A stretch of 11,954 nucleotides of DNA from Chloroflexota bacterium (GTDB lineage Bacteria > Chloroflexota > Anaerolineae > Anaerolineales > UBA11657): positions 1-11,954 of the forward strand of contig QWRL01000062.1 of the NCBI GenBank assembly GCA_003670425.1, written 5' to 3'. Positions 1 through 7,013 of this stretch are shown in pieces. How positions within the stretch are numbered: position 1 is the stretch's first letter; each line of letters begins with the position of its first letter. Made by a program: the position numbers and the translations under genes. The notes under the pieces were generated by a model. It did not search any database, had not been told where the DNA came from, and worked only from the letters and a program-made list of their open reading frames with translations.

Positions 1-131
1 GGGGGAGGGAGTGCGGTAATTTGGGGGGGGGGCGGGGGAGGCCCGGGCGCAGGGCGCGGCGTGGGTTGGAGGCCGACTTGGCAGGCGGGGTGCGGGCCGG
101 GCCGGATAAATTTTTCGGGGGCGGCCTGCGG
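1..131. other. G-rich, probably erroneous left-edge sequence
   Basis: This stretch is extremely rich in G on the given strand, including an unbroken run of ten G at 23-32. The rest of trmFO has a normal mixed composition. Within it, codons 117-119, 123-125 and 129-131 read ggg, ggc and cgg where the TrmFO family has Glu, Cys and Pro. Each becomes the expected residue (gag, tgc, ccg) if a single G is changed. Several independent changes, all towards G, at the end of a window suggest miscalled bases at a contig end rather than evolution. Real divergence cannot be excluded from sequence alone. Confidence 0.65.
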
Positions 132-848
132 GTGGAGATCATTGCGGAGCGCGGATTGGAGTCGCTGGCGTACGGGCCGATGCGTGCCGTTGGGTTGCGC
201 GACCCGCACACCGGCCGCCGGCCGCACGCCGTGGTGCAGTTGCGCCAGGACAATCTGGCTGGATCCCTGTACAACTTGGTTGGCTTTCAAACCAACCTCA
301 CCTTTAGCGAGCAGCAGCGTGTACTGCGCCTGATCCCCGGTTTGGGCCAGGCGCGATTTGCGCGTTATGGCATGCTGCATCGCAATACGTTTATCAACAG
401 CCCGCGCACGCTGCTGCCCACGCTGCAGTCCCAGCAGCGCGCAGATCTTTTTTTTGCGGGCCAGATCACAGGCGTCGAGGGCTACATGGGAAACGTGGCA
501 ACCGGCGTCTTGGCGGGCATCAACGTGGCGCGATTGCTTTCGGGAAAGGCGCTGCTGACGCTGCCTGCAACCACAATGTTGGGAGCCTTGTGCCGGTACG
601 TGACACAGGCCGACGCGGACAACTTTCAACCGATGAAAGCAAACTTCGGTTTGCTGCCGGCACTGGCCCGGGCCGCCAACGGCCGCGATGCCGGCAAACG
701 CGAGCGCTTTGGTGCGTATGCGGCGCGATCGATGGAGGATCTGGGTGCGTATTTGGCTGCGGTTCAGTTTGAGGGTTGTGGTGGATTTTCGGGCGCGGAG
801 CCAACTGAAGCGTCTTCCGTGCGTTCAGTAGTGCCCGCAGTTGCATGA
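3..848 (+). CDS. trmFO: TrmFO, methylenetetrahydrofolate-tRNA-(uracil-5-)-methyltransferase, 5'-truncated
   Basis: TrmFO is a cytoplasmic FAD flavoenzyme that methylates U54 of tRNA to m5U, with 5,10-methylenetetrahydrofolate as carbon donor. The frame is open to the left edge, so this is the C-terminal part of a protein usually about 440 aa long. The N-terminal FAD-binding GxGxxG region is missing. Visible family blocks are LAYGPMRAVGL, RRPHAVVQLRQDNLAGSLYN, GFQTNLTF, RYGMLHRNTFINSP and FAGQITGVEGYMGNVATG, followed by KANFGLLP and the KRERFGAYAARS tail. About 30 C-terminal residues beyond that tail look non-conserved. The TTG at 21 is not a real start, because it lies in a G-run inside the coding frame. 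Residues encoded before about position 135 are unreliable: the expected FEGCLP block reads FGGGLR. hflX starts 41 nt downstream on the same strand. The family call is firm; the fragment's N-terminus is not. Confidence 0.93.
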   Translation, partial: GRECGNLGGGRGRPGRRARRGLEADLAGGVRAGPDKFFGGGLRVEIIAERGLESLAYGPMRAVGLRDPHTGRRPHAVVQLRQDNLAGSLYNLVGFQTNLTFSEQQRVLRLIPGLGQARFARYGMLHRNTFINSPRTLLPTLQSQQRADLFFAGQITGVEGYMGNVATGVLAGINVARLLSGKALLTLPATTMLGALCRYVTQADADNFQPMKANFGLLPALARAANGRDAGKRERFGAYAARSMEDLGAYLAAVQFEGCGGFSGAEPTEASSVRSVVPAVA

Positions 849-889
849 GCGGCGAATGCACGCGACGATCAAGTATGGTTTAAGTCGCT

Positions 890-2248
890 ATGTCTAAAGC
901 AGCCGTTGCTACAGCCGTGCCGAAGGAGCGTGCGTTTTTGGTGAGCGTGGAAGTGCGCCACGAGCCGGGCTTGTTCACTCCGCAAGACTCGCTGCTAGAG
1001 CTGGAACGGTTGGCTGATACCGCCGGGCTGGTGGTGGTTGGCAGTATCTCGCAGCGCTTGAACAAGCCAGACGCAGCCACGCTGATCGGGTCAGGCAAGG
1101 TGGCGGAGCTCAAGGAGCTGGTGGAGGAGCAACGGGCAGACCTGGTTATATTTGACGAGGAACTTTCGCCGCGGCACCAGCGCGAACTTGAAACTGTGTT
1201 GGGTGAAGGTGTGCGCCTGCTGGACCGCACGGCGCTGATCCTCGATATTTTTGCGCAGCACGCGCGCACCAGTGAAGGCGCGCTACAGGTGGAGCTGGCG
1301 CAGCTTGAGTACCGCCTGCCGCGCCTCACGCGGCAGTGGACGCATCTGGCGCGCCAGGCGGGCGGTGGTGGCGGGCGCGCCGGTGGAGTTGGGGGCGTGG
1401 GATTGCGCGGCCCGGGCGAGACGCAGCTTGAGGTTGACCGGCGTGAAATCTCACGGCGCGTATCGCAGCTTAAAGCTGAGATTGAGAAAGTGCGCGCACA
1501 TCGCGCCCGGCACCGCGTGCAGCGCAAGCGTACCGGCACGCCGGTTGTGGCGCTGGTGGGATACACCAATGCGGGCAAGTCCACATTGCTGCGTGCGCTC
1601 ACAAGCGCTGATGTCTATATTGCAGATCAGCTTTTCGCAACGCTTGACCCAACCACGCGGCAAATTAGCCTGCCCGATGGACAGACGGCGCTCATCACAG
1701 ACACGGTGGGCTTCATACAAAAGCTGCCCACCGCATTGGTGGCTGCATTCCGGGCAACGCTCGAAGAGATAGCCGAAGCGGACCTACTGCTGCATGTGGT
1801 GGACTGCACCCATCACAATGCTTGCGAGCAAGCTGAGGCGGTGGAGCAAACACTGGGAGACTTGCATATGGACAACTTGCAGGTGCTCACGGTGCTCAAC
1901 AAGATGGACGGCGTGGTGCCGCCCAAGGTACTTTCTGATCTAAAGGCGGTGTACCCGGAGAGCGTGATGATCTCCGCGCTGGCCCGCAAAGGCCTGGACG
2001 AGCTGCTGAACCAAATTCAACACAACCTGAACCGATATATGCAGGATGTGGAATTGTTGCTGCCGCATACGGCCGGGCAGTTGCTGGCTGCGTTCCACCA
2101 ATACGGCCGCGTGCGTTCGGTCAAACATCTGGCAAAGGGCGTGCGCGTAAGTGGCCAGCTGCCGCGCGAACGACTGGCCGACTTTGTTGATTACGCGACA
2201 AAGGCTTCATCTGCCGGGCAGTCACTGCCGGCGCAGGACGACGAATAA
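890..2248 (+). CDS. hflX: GTPase HflX
   Basis: HflX is a ribosome-associated GTPase that splits stalled or heat-damaged 70S ribosomes; it also binds ATP in some species. The protein has 452 residues, close to the usual 420-450. The N-terminal HflX domain covers about residues 14-200 and includes LIGSGKVAELKEL and the long helix ending in a glycine-rich linker (about 157-172), followed by LRGPGETQLEVDRR. The G domain has G1 GYTNAGKST at 224-232, G3 DTVGF at 271-275, G4 NKMD at 337-340 and G5 ISAL at 361-364. A helical C-terminal region of about 60 residues follows. All nucleotide-binding motifs are intact, so it should be active. The ATG at 890 gives a normal N-terminus, although no clear Shine-Dalgarno precedes it. 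It lies 41 nt after trmFO and may be co-transcribed with it. The next gene is convergent. Confidence 0.96.
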   Translation: MSKAAVATAVPKERAFLVSVEVRHEPGLFTPQDSLLELERLADTAGLVVVGSISQRLNKPDAATLIGSGKVAELKELVEEQRADLVIFDEELSPRHQRELETVLGEGVRLLDRTALILDIFAQHARTSEGALQVELAQLEYRLPRLTRQWTHLARQAGGGGGRAGGVGGVGLRGPGETQLEVDRREISRRVSQLKAEIEKVRAHRARHRVQRKRTGTPVVALVGYTNAGKSTLLRALTSADVYIADQLFATLDPTTRQISLPDGQTALITDTVGFIQKLPTALVAAFRATLEEIAEADLLLHVVDCTHHNACEQAEAVEQTLGDLHMDNLQVLTVLNKMDGVVPPKVLSDLKAVYPESVMISALARKGLDELLNQIQHNLNRYMQDVELLLPHTAGQLLAAFHQYGRVRSVKHLAKGVRVSGQLPRERLADFVDYATKASSAGQSLPAQDDE

Positions 2249-2275
2249 TGTTTTAGGGCGACTGGGGCTTGCGCT

Positions 2276-2310
2276 GACTAGCGCTGCGCAGCGCATCCGG
2301 CGCTTTAGTC
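2276..2310. terminator. Inverted-repeat hairpin between convergent genes
   Basis: The convergent gap after hflX contains nested dyads. GACTAGCGC at 2276-2284 can pair with GCGC-TT-TAGTC at 2300-2310, leaving a two-base bulge. Inside it, the 14-base stretch 2281-2294 (gcgctgcgcagcgc) is a perfect palindrome, so two alternative folds compete. The position between the ends of hflX and the minus-strand lipoprotein gene suits a bidirectional terminator. There is no T-tract on either side, so it is not a canonical intrinsic terminator. A genome-wide intergenic repeat is the alternative. Confidence 0.35.
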
Positions 2311-2354
2311 GGGACTGAGGCATGCAGCGCCCTGCGCCGATGCGATGGTGGCAG

Positions 2355-2831
2355 TTACGGCTTAAAAATCTTTGTCACCTTCACCACGCACGGTGCGGTC
2401 GTGTAGGTGAAATTGCCAAAGCGGACGATGCCGAAGATTTTGATGGGTTTGTCCGCTTGGATGATTGTCTTGGTGTTTGTACGCACCACCACTTGGCTCG
2501 CTGTGTAGCGAAACTGGGGAAGTTGTTCAACCTGATTTATTCCACGCCCCACATCGACCGCAATTGGAATGAACCGGTCCGGTTTGTCGTTGGGCAATCC
2601 AATGCCCAACACGTACACTGTTTCGCGAGTGTAAATGTTTGCTGGCACGCGCATTGTGCCGGTAAGTTCCACGGAGGTTTCGGGGGGCACGAGGCATGTG
2701 CGTTCCAGCAGTATCGGAATTGGCGTCGGCGTGGGCAGCGGGGTGGAGGTGGCTTCATTCGCAATCGACCCCACAGACTTGCAACCCGCAGCGACGAACA
2801 GCGCAAGGACCGCCAAGTGTACTAACCGCAT
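2355..2831 (-). CDS. Small predicted lipoprotein of unknown function
   Basis: The product has 158 residues and I do not recognise its family. It starts with MRLVH and a hydrophobic stretch ending in the lipobox VAAGC, with the lipidated Cys at residue 17. That predicts export, lipid attachment and a location on the outer face of the cytoplasmic membrane. Residues 28-41 form a Ser/Thr/Pro linker (TSTPLPTPTPIP), a common stalk in Chloroflexota lipoproteins. The remaining roughly 115 residues alternate hydrophobic and polar positions, which suggests a compact beta-rich domain. It has two further Cys residues (CLVPPE near the start of the domain, and APCVV near the end) that could form a disulfide. 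The gene is divergent from the permease operon (79-nt gap) and convergent with hflX. No ribosome-binding site is visible before the ATG. A link to the divergent transporter is possible, but only position supports it. Confidence 0.8.
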   Translation of the reverse strand: MRLVHLAVLALFVAAGCKSVGSIANEATSTPLPTPTPIPILLERTCLVPPETSVELTGTMRVPANIYTRETVYVLGIGLPNDKPDRFIPIAVDVGRGINQVEQLPQFRYTASQVVVRTNTKTIIQADKPIKIFGIVRFGNFTYTTAPCVVKVTKIFKP

Positions 2832-2837
2832 GGTGCC

Positions 2838-2843
2838 ATTTTA
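2838..2843 (-). promoter_or_regulatory. Possible -10 element giving a leaderless lipoprotein mRNA
   Basis: Read on the minus strand, TAAAAT lies six bases before the lipoprotein ATG at 2831. If it is a -10 hexamer, transcription would begin at or next to the A of the ATG, giving a leaderless message. This fits the absence of a Shine-Dalgarno sequence. No convincing -35 is seen 16-18 bases further upstream, so the call is weak. Confidence 0.25.
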
Positions 2844-2844
2844 C

Positions 2845-2881
2845 ACGCTCGTAGCGTCTGCTGGGCCGCATTGTCTGCGGC
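2845..2881. repeat. Two short hairpins in the divergent intergenic region
   Basis: Two perfect dyads sit in the 79-nt gap between the lipoprotein and permease starts. ACGCT-cgt-AGCGT occupies 2845-2857 and GCCGCA-ttgtc-TGCGGC occupies 2865-2881. They could be operators for divergent promoters or structures in the 5' end of a transcript. No regulator can be assigned. Short dyads arise easily by chance in GC-rich DNA. Confidence 0.3.
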
Positions 2882-2910
2882 AAGATCCATAGTGCGATTG
2901 GACCGGTGAT

Positions 2911-3957
2911 ATGATTATTGAGATGTTTGCGCGCATGCATTCGATAGTAACAAACGGCAGGGTGCGGTTTTTCTTTTTTGCACTGATTGCGAGCGGCGTG
3001 GCGCTGCTTGCCCGTGCCCCAAATCTTCCGGGTGGTCTCGCAATTGCGAGCAGTCGGTTGCATGTATTCTCCACCATCTTCCAGGGAATTTTTATCGAAG
3101 CGGTGCCTTTCTTGCTGCTGGGTACGATTGCTTCCGGGATTGTGGAGGTATTTGTGAATCGCGATGAGCTGGCGCGGTATGTTCCGCGTGATGCGCTGCG
3201 CGGCGTGCTTGCCGGCGCCGTGCTGGGTTTTTGTTTTCCGGTTTGTGAGTGTGGTGTGGTGCCGCTTGTGCGCCGCTTATTTAACAAAGGCATGCCGCTG
3301 CATGTGGGCGTTGCATTTCTGCTGGCCGCGCCGGCGTTGAACCCGATTGTGATCGTCAGTACCTATACGGCATTTGGATTGGGCCCCGTGTTGTATGCGC
3401 GCATTGGCCTGACGCTGATAATCTCAATGATTTGCGGGCTGGCATTTTCCTTTGGGGCCCGCCCGGAGCGCGTGCTGCTGCCGGCAGCTTGGCCGGTGCT
3501 GGCTGGCGGCAGTGCTGTTGCAGTGCATGCGGATAGCCCGCCGATGCTGCAGCGCATGGGCAGTGTGGTTTCAATTGCTGCGGATGAGTTTTTTGAGATG
3601 GGCAGCTACTTGCTGGTGGGCGCTGCGTTGGCGGCCGCCATGCAGGCGCTGGTGCCGCAGTCTTTGCTGCTGGGCTTAAGCGGCGGTCCGCTTGTCTCTG
3701 TGCTGGCGCTGGTAGCGCTGGCGGTCGTGTTGTCCATTTGTTCGACGGTGGACGCATTCATTGCGCTGGCTTTTGCCGGCTCTTTCACCACTGGGTCGGT
3801 GCTCGCCTTTCTGGTATTTGGCCCGATGGTGGATATCAAGAGCATCATCATGTTCAGCGGCGTCTTTAAGCGGCGCGCGGTGGGCTATTTGGTGATACTG
3901 CCTTTGTTGCTTACGGTTTTGGCGGCCGTGTTTATTAATCTAAATCTTAATTGGTGA
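2911..3957 (+). CDS. DUF318 (ArsP_1/UPF0718-type) permease
   Basis: This is a polytopic inner-membrane permease of 348 residues with about eight or nine hydrophobic segments (roughly 18-36, 55-80, 97-120, 132-150, 158-182, 228-248, 258-278, 283-303, 322-345). Family hallmarks are intact: PVCECGVVPL with C112-x-C114-G115, APALNPIV at 140-147, CSTVDAF at 277-283 and FGPMVDIK at 303-310. The family includes the organoarsenical exporter ArsP and B. subtilis YcgR. The cysteine pair suggests a thiophilic metal or metalloid substrate, which is an inference. The stop lies seven bases before the next gene, which encodes the partner usually found beside this family, so they are almost certainly one operon. 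Start choice is uncertain among the in-frame ATGs at 2911, 2923 and 2935. The first is used, and none has a strong Shine-Dalgarno. Confidence 0.92.
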   Translation: MIIEMFARMHSIVTNGRVRFFFFALIASGVALLARAPNLPGGLAIASSRLHVFSTIFQGIFIEAVPFLLLGTIASGIVEVFVNRDELARYVPRDALRGVLAGAVLGFCFPVCECGVVPLVRRLFNKGMPLHVGVAFLLAAPALNPIVIVSTYTAFGLGPVLYARIGLTLIISMICGLAFSFGARPERVLLPAAWPVLAGGSAVAVHADSPPMLQRMGSVVSIAADEFFEMGSYLLVGAALAAAMQALVPQSLLLGLSGGPLVSVLALVALAVVLSICSTVDAFIALAFAGSFTTGSVLAFLVFGPMVDIKSIIMFSGVFKRRAVGYLVILPLLLTVLAAVFINLNLNW

Positions 3958-3964
3958 TTGCTGT

Positions 3965-4783
3965 ATGACTCCAAGAATGACCAGGGCTTCGCGCGGGTTG
4001 GTGTTACTAGCACTCGGGGTTTTAATTCTGCAGCGGATTTGGGCGGGTACGCTGGTGTGGTTTGTGAATCCGCGTACGCTTGCGCTGACATGGATGGCGG
4101 CCCTTGGGCTAATTGCCATGGCGGGCAGCTTACTGGGTGTGCGCCCGGTGCGGCGCCTTGCCGTTGGGGCCGGGGATGGGCGCCATCCAGCTACCGGCTT
4201 GCCAGCTGGGCGGCACGGCCTGCATCAAGACCATAGCGGGCACGACCACTCCGGGCATGACCATGCTGCTGCCGGCGGGTATTACAGCCTTGTCGTGCTT
4301 GCCTTGCCACTGATCATGGCGCTGCTTGTGCCTTCGAAGCCGCTTGACGGCGGAGCCGTGGCAAACAAGGGTCTCAACACTGCGCGGCCACTTGTTCGCG
4401 ATGCGGTTACCACGTTGAAGCGCACTGAGAAGCCGCCGGAGCAGCGCAATATTCTGGAGTGGGTGCGCAATTTTAATTACGCGGCAGATGCATCGGTTTA
4501 TGCCGGGCAGTCGGCTGATGTTACCGGCTTTACCTACTTTGATACGCGCCTTGCGCCCGGGCAGTTTATTGTGGCGCGGTATTCCATATCGTGTTGTGTG
4601 GCGGATGCCATGGCGCTCGGCATGGTTGTGCAGTCCGATCAGGCCGCGCCGGTCGGCAATGCCTGGATTCGTGTGCGTGGCCCGGTGTCGCTTGTGAAAA
4701 TTGGCGACCAGCCGATGCCGCTGATCAAGGCGGTGTCCGTGGACGGCATTGGCGCTCCCGCCGACCCTTACCTGTATCCATAG
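3965..4783 (+). CDS. TIGR03943 / DUF1980 family protein (YcgQ-like) with His-rich loop
   Basis: This 272-residue membrane protein belongs to the TIGR03943 (YcgQ, UPF0703) family, which recurs next to DUF318 permeases. Two hydrophobic segments (about 11-28 and 39-58) come first. A loop at 84-100 then carries seven histidines in 17 residues (HDHSGHDH pattern), and a third hydrophobic segment covers about 107-122. The remaining domain of roughly 150 residues contains the family signature ARYSISCCVADA, with adjacent Cys at 210-211 and Asp at 214. The His loop and Cys pair suggest binding of zinc or another soft metal. The exact role is not established for the family; acting as metal-binding subunit or assembly factor for the permease is the likeliest reading. 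The ATG at 3965 lies seven bases after the permease stop, with GGTGAT just upstream as a weak ribosome-binding site. Confidence 0.9.
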   Translation: MTPRMTRASRGLVLLALGVLILQRIWAGTLVWFVNPRTLALTWMAALGLIAMAGSLLGVRPVRRLAVGAGDGRHPATGLPAGRHGLHQDHSGHDHSGHDHAAAGGYYSLVVLALPLIMALLVPSKPLDGGAVANKGLNTARPLVRDAVTTLKRTEKPPEQRNILEWVRNFNYAADASVYAGQSADVTGFTYFDTRLAPGQFIVARYSISCCVADAMALGMVVQSDQAAPVGNAWIRVRGPVSLVKIGDQPMPLIKAVSVDGIGAPADPYLYP

Positions 4784-4828
4784 CAGCACCGCAGCTGGTG
4801 CCGCCGGCTGTTCCAGTCGTCAAGTTTT

Positions 4829-6196
4829 ATGCACAGCGATCGCTTTGACCATTTTGTATGGGTGCTTTTGGCCGCGTTGCTGGCGGCGATCGTGGCTGTG
4901 GTTTCGATTGGCGACCGCGTGGGCGCGCGCGTGGCCGGTATTGTTCCCGCGGACGGGTCGCAGGTGGGACCTTTCACCAAGATAGAGGTTGCGTTTGGGC
5001 AGCCGATGGTGGCTGCTTCGCTGGACGGGCTTTTGAAGCTGGAGCCGGAACTTCCCGGAGCAACTGCGTGGGAAATGGACACGCTGCGATTCACGCCGCA
5101 GCTGCCGCTGGTTTCTGGCAGCAGTTATCAAGTTCGGCTGTTGCCGGGGGCGCGCAGCGTTGCCGGCCGCATGGTGCTGCGGGCAACAAGCAGCAGTTTC
5201 ACTGTGCGTGATTCCAAAGTGCTTTATCTTTCGCCGGCCAATCCGCCGCATGAAATTTTCAGCATGGATGTTGGCGCCGATGCATCGGCAGGGGTGCAGC
5301 TGACGCGCACGAACGGCGCGATTTACGATTATGCGGTTGCGCGCGATGGCGGGCAAGTGGTGTATTCGGCGCAGAATGCGCGCACGGGTGTTGACCTGTG
5401 GCTGATTGCACGCACCGGCGGCACGCCGCGCCTGCTCGTTGGTTGTGAAATTGACCGTTGCATTGCGCCCGAGTGGGCGCCTGACGGCCGGCGCATTGCC
5501 TACAGCCGCGAGAACGCCGGCGTTGCGCCGGGTGCGGCGCCGGGTGCACCGCGGCTTTGGACAGTGGATGCAGAGACCGGTGAGACCGCAGCGTTCAACC
5601 AGGATATGCAGGTGCTTGGCTTCGATGCCACTTGGTCGCCAGATGGCAAGCGCCTGATGGTGTACGACGGCAGCGAGCTGGCGCTGCGCGTGTACGAAGT
5701 GGAAAGCGGGCGCCAGCAGGTGGTGCAAACTCAGATGGGCATGGTGGGCAGCTGGTCGCCCGATGGCACGCGCATGGTCATCACGGATTTAAAGCTGGCA
5801 CAGTCGCAGGCGCTGGTAACTTTGCACTTGATTGATTTTGAGCGCAAGGACGTAAGCGCGGCGATTGGACCCGAGCCGGAATCAAATGACTACAGTACGC
5901 CGGCTTGGTCTCCGGCCGGGGACTGGCTGCTGACTGCCAAGCGCCTGCCGGGCAGCGGACCCAACAAGCAGCTCTGGCTGATGCGATTGGACGGCAGTGA
6001 AGGGCGTGCGTTGTCGAGCGACAACGACTACACGTACGACGGCTACCGCTGGGACGCGTGGGGTACGCAGGCCGTCATGCAGCGCATCGCGCTGCGCGAA
6101 GCAGGCGCGTTGCCGGAGGTGGTGGTGTGGACGATGGGTTCCAGCGCAGTGCGGCTGCTGGTGGCAGACGCATCAATGGCGCGCTGGCTGCCTTGA
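4829..6196 (+). CDS. Membrane-anchored Ig-like / WD40-like (PD40) beta-propeller protein
   Basis: The product has 455 residues. A single hydrophobic helix at about 9-27 follows a short charged N-terminus and should act as an uncleaved membrane anchor, leaving the rest outside the cytoplasm. Residues 36-126 resemble a bacterial Ig-like (Big_5) domain: it opens VPADGSQV, has an FGQPM strand, and ends RATSSSFTV. The remainder is a TolB-type propeller with repeated blade motifs (EWAPDGRRIAYS at 215-226, TWSPDGKRLMVY at 268-279, SWSPDGTRM at 308-316, and a WSPAGDW near 350). Such proteins usually bind partners or ligands and show no catalytic site; no enzyme motif is seen. It lies 45 nt downstream of the TIGR03943 gene on the same strand and may belong to the same operon. 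No Shine-Dalgarno precedes the ATG. The fold is clear; the function is unknown. Confidence 0.85.
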   Translation: MHSDRFDHFVWVLLAALLAAIVAVVSIGDRVGARVAGIVPADGSQVGPFTKIEVAFGQPMVAASLDGLLKLEPELPGATAWEMDTLRFTPQLPLVSGSSYQVRLLPGARSVAGRMVLRATSSSFTVRDSKVLYLSPANPPHEIFSMDVGADASAGVQLTRTNGAIYDYAVARDGGQVVYSAQNARTGVDLWLIARTGGTPRLLVGCEIDRCIAPEWAPDGRRIAYSRENAGVAPGAAPGAPRLWTVDAETGETAAFNQDMQVLGFDATWSPDGKRLMVYDGSELALRVYEVESGRQQVVQTQMGMVGSWSPDGTRMVITDLKLAQSQALVTLHLIDFERKDVSAAIGPEPESNDYSTPAWSPAGDWLLTAKRLPGSGPNKQLWLMRLDGSEGRALSSDNDYTYDGYRWDAWGTQAVMQRIALREAGALPEVVVWTMGSSAVRLLVADASMARWLP

Positions 6197-6229
6197 ATGA
6201 CAGCAGTGCGGGCTTCGTGCGCGCGGGAA

Positions 6230-6272
6230 TTTAGCGTGTGCACCCGGCACGCCGGCCGAGTGGGCGGCTAAA
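6230..6272. terminator. Possible dyad between convergent genes
   Basis: In the 85-nt gap between the propeller gene and the ABC ATPase gene, TTTAGC at 6230-6235 is inverted as GCTAAA at 6267-6272. The GC-rich sequence between them contains a CCGGC/GCCGG pair that can extend the fold. The position suits a shared terminator for two converging transcripts. The outer stem is only six pairs with a long loop, so support is weak. Confidence 0.25.
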
Positions 6273-6281
6273 CGGATTCGC

Positions 6282-7013
6282 CTAGCCTGGCCCGGAGGCC
6301 GCCAGCTCTTTGATCTCAGCCCGCGTAGTGTAAATGCGCGCTACATCGCCGTCACGCATTTGTATTACGCGATCGGTGTAGGTGATCATGCGCAGATCAT
6401 GCGTAACAATCACGCCGGCGCGATTGTGCTCGTGAATTAGCTGCGCAAAAGTTTCCACAACCTGATGGGCGCGTTCTGTGTCGAGGCTTGCAGTGGGTTC
6501 GTCCGCCAGCACCACTGCAGGGTTGTGGATCAGCGCCCGGGCAATGGCCACGCGCTGCTGCTGTCCGCCAGACATTTGCGATGGCAGATTGTGGAGCCGG
6601 TCCGAAAGGCCGAGGCGGCCGAGCAGGTCGCGGCTGCGCGCGCGGCCGGCGGCGTTTAGTTCGCCATTCAGGCGCAGCATCAGCTCCACATTTTCCAGCG
6701 CCGTCAAATACGGAATCAAGTTGTTGGCCTGAAAGGTGAAGCCCACGCGCTTGCGCCTGAATTCCACGCGCTGTTTGTCAGTCATTTCCGCAAGATTGCT
6801 GCCGTCAATGATTACCTGGCCGGTCGTCGGCGTTAGCAGGGCGGACAACATTGCGAGCAGCGTGGTTTTGCCGGAGCCGCTCGGTCCCACGAGCCCCACA
6901 AACTCGCCCGTTGCAACCGCCAGTGAAATGCTGTTTACCGCATTAAACTTTTGCCCGTCCAGTTCATAAGATTTCACCAGGCTTTCGGTGGAAAGTGCAA
7001 TGCCGTTGTTCAT
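6282..7013 (-). CDS. ABC transporter ATP-binding protein, MacB/LolD/DevA type
   Basis: This is a complete 243-residue nucleotide-binding subunit of the MacB/LolD/DevA class, which powers exporters and mechanotransmission transporters. All motifs are present: Walker A GPSGSGKTT at 43-51, Q-loop Gln95 in FTFQANN, signature MSGGQQQR at 147-154, Walker B VVLADE with Asp171 and Glu172, D-loop SLD at 176-178, and switch His205 in VTHD. The ATG overlaps the stop of the upstream permease gene by four bases (ATGA at 7010-7013), so the two are translationally coupled and form one transporter. It is the last gene of the minus-strand series. The substrate cannot be read from the ATPase. No membrane-fusion protein is encoded nearby. 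Confidence 0.95.
   Translation of the reverse strand: MNNGIALSTESLVKSYELDGQKFNAVNSISLAVATGEFVGLVGPSGSGKTTLLAMLSALLTPTTGQVIIDGSNLAEMTDKQRVEFRRKRVGFTFQANNLIPYLTALENVELMLRLNGELNAAGRARSRDLLGRLGLSDRLHNLPSQMSGGQQQRVAIARALIHNPAVVLADEPTASLDTERAHQVVETFAQLIHEHNRAGVIVTHDLRMITYTDRVIQMRDGDVARIYTTRAEIKELAASGPG

Noticed and set aside
880..1602. 240-residue open frame on the minus strand
   Set aside because: It lies antisense to hflX, whose GTPase motifs are all present. The frame is Ser/Arg/Cys-rich and has no family signature.
2322..2825. 167-residue plus-strand open frame overlapping the lipoprotein gene
   Set aside because: The minus frame has a lipobox, a Pro/Thr linker and a plausible secreted domain. 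The plus frame has no recognisable feature.
2909..2914. TATGAT as a -10 box for the permease operon
   Set aside because: It overlaps the first candidate ATG, and no -35 at a suitable distance could be matched. It would require one of the later starts (2923 or 2935), so it was not listed as a promoter.
4211..4264. Short near-repeat DNA in the His-rich loop as a CRISPR or tandem-repeat locus
   Set aside because: It is in frame within a clear gene, has few and imperfect units, and there are no spacers.
4820..5728. 302-residue open frame on the minus strand
   Set aside because: It is antisense to the propeller gene, rich in His/Arg/Asn without recognisable motifs, and reflects GC-rich codon bias. 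The plus-strand protein has a clear domain structure.
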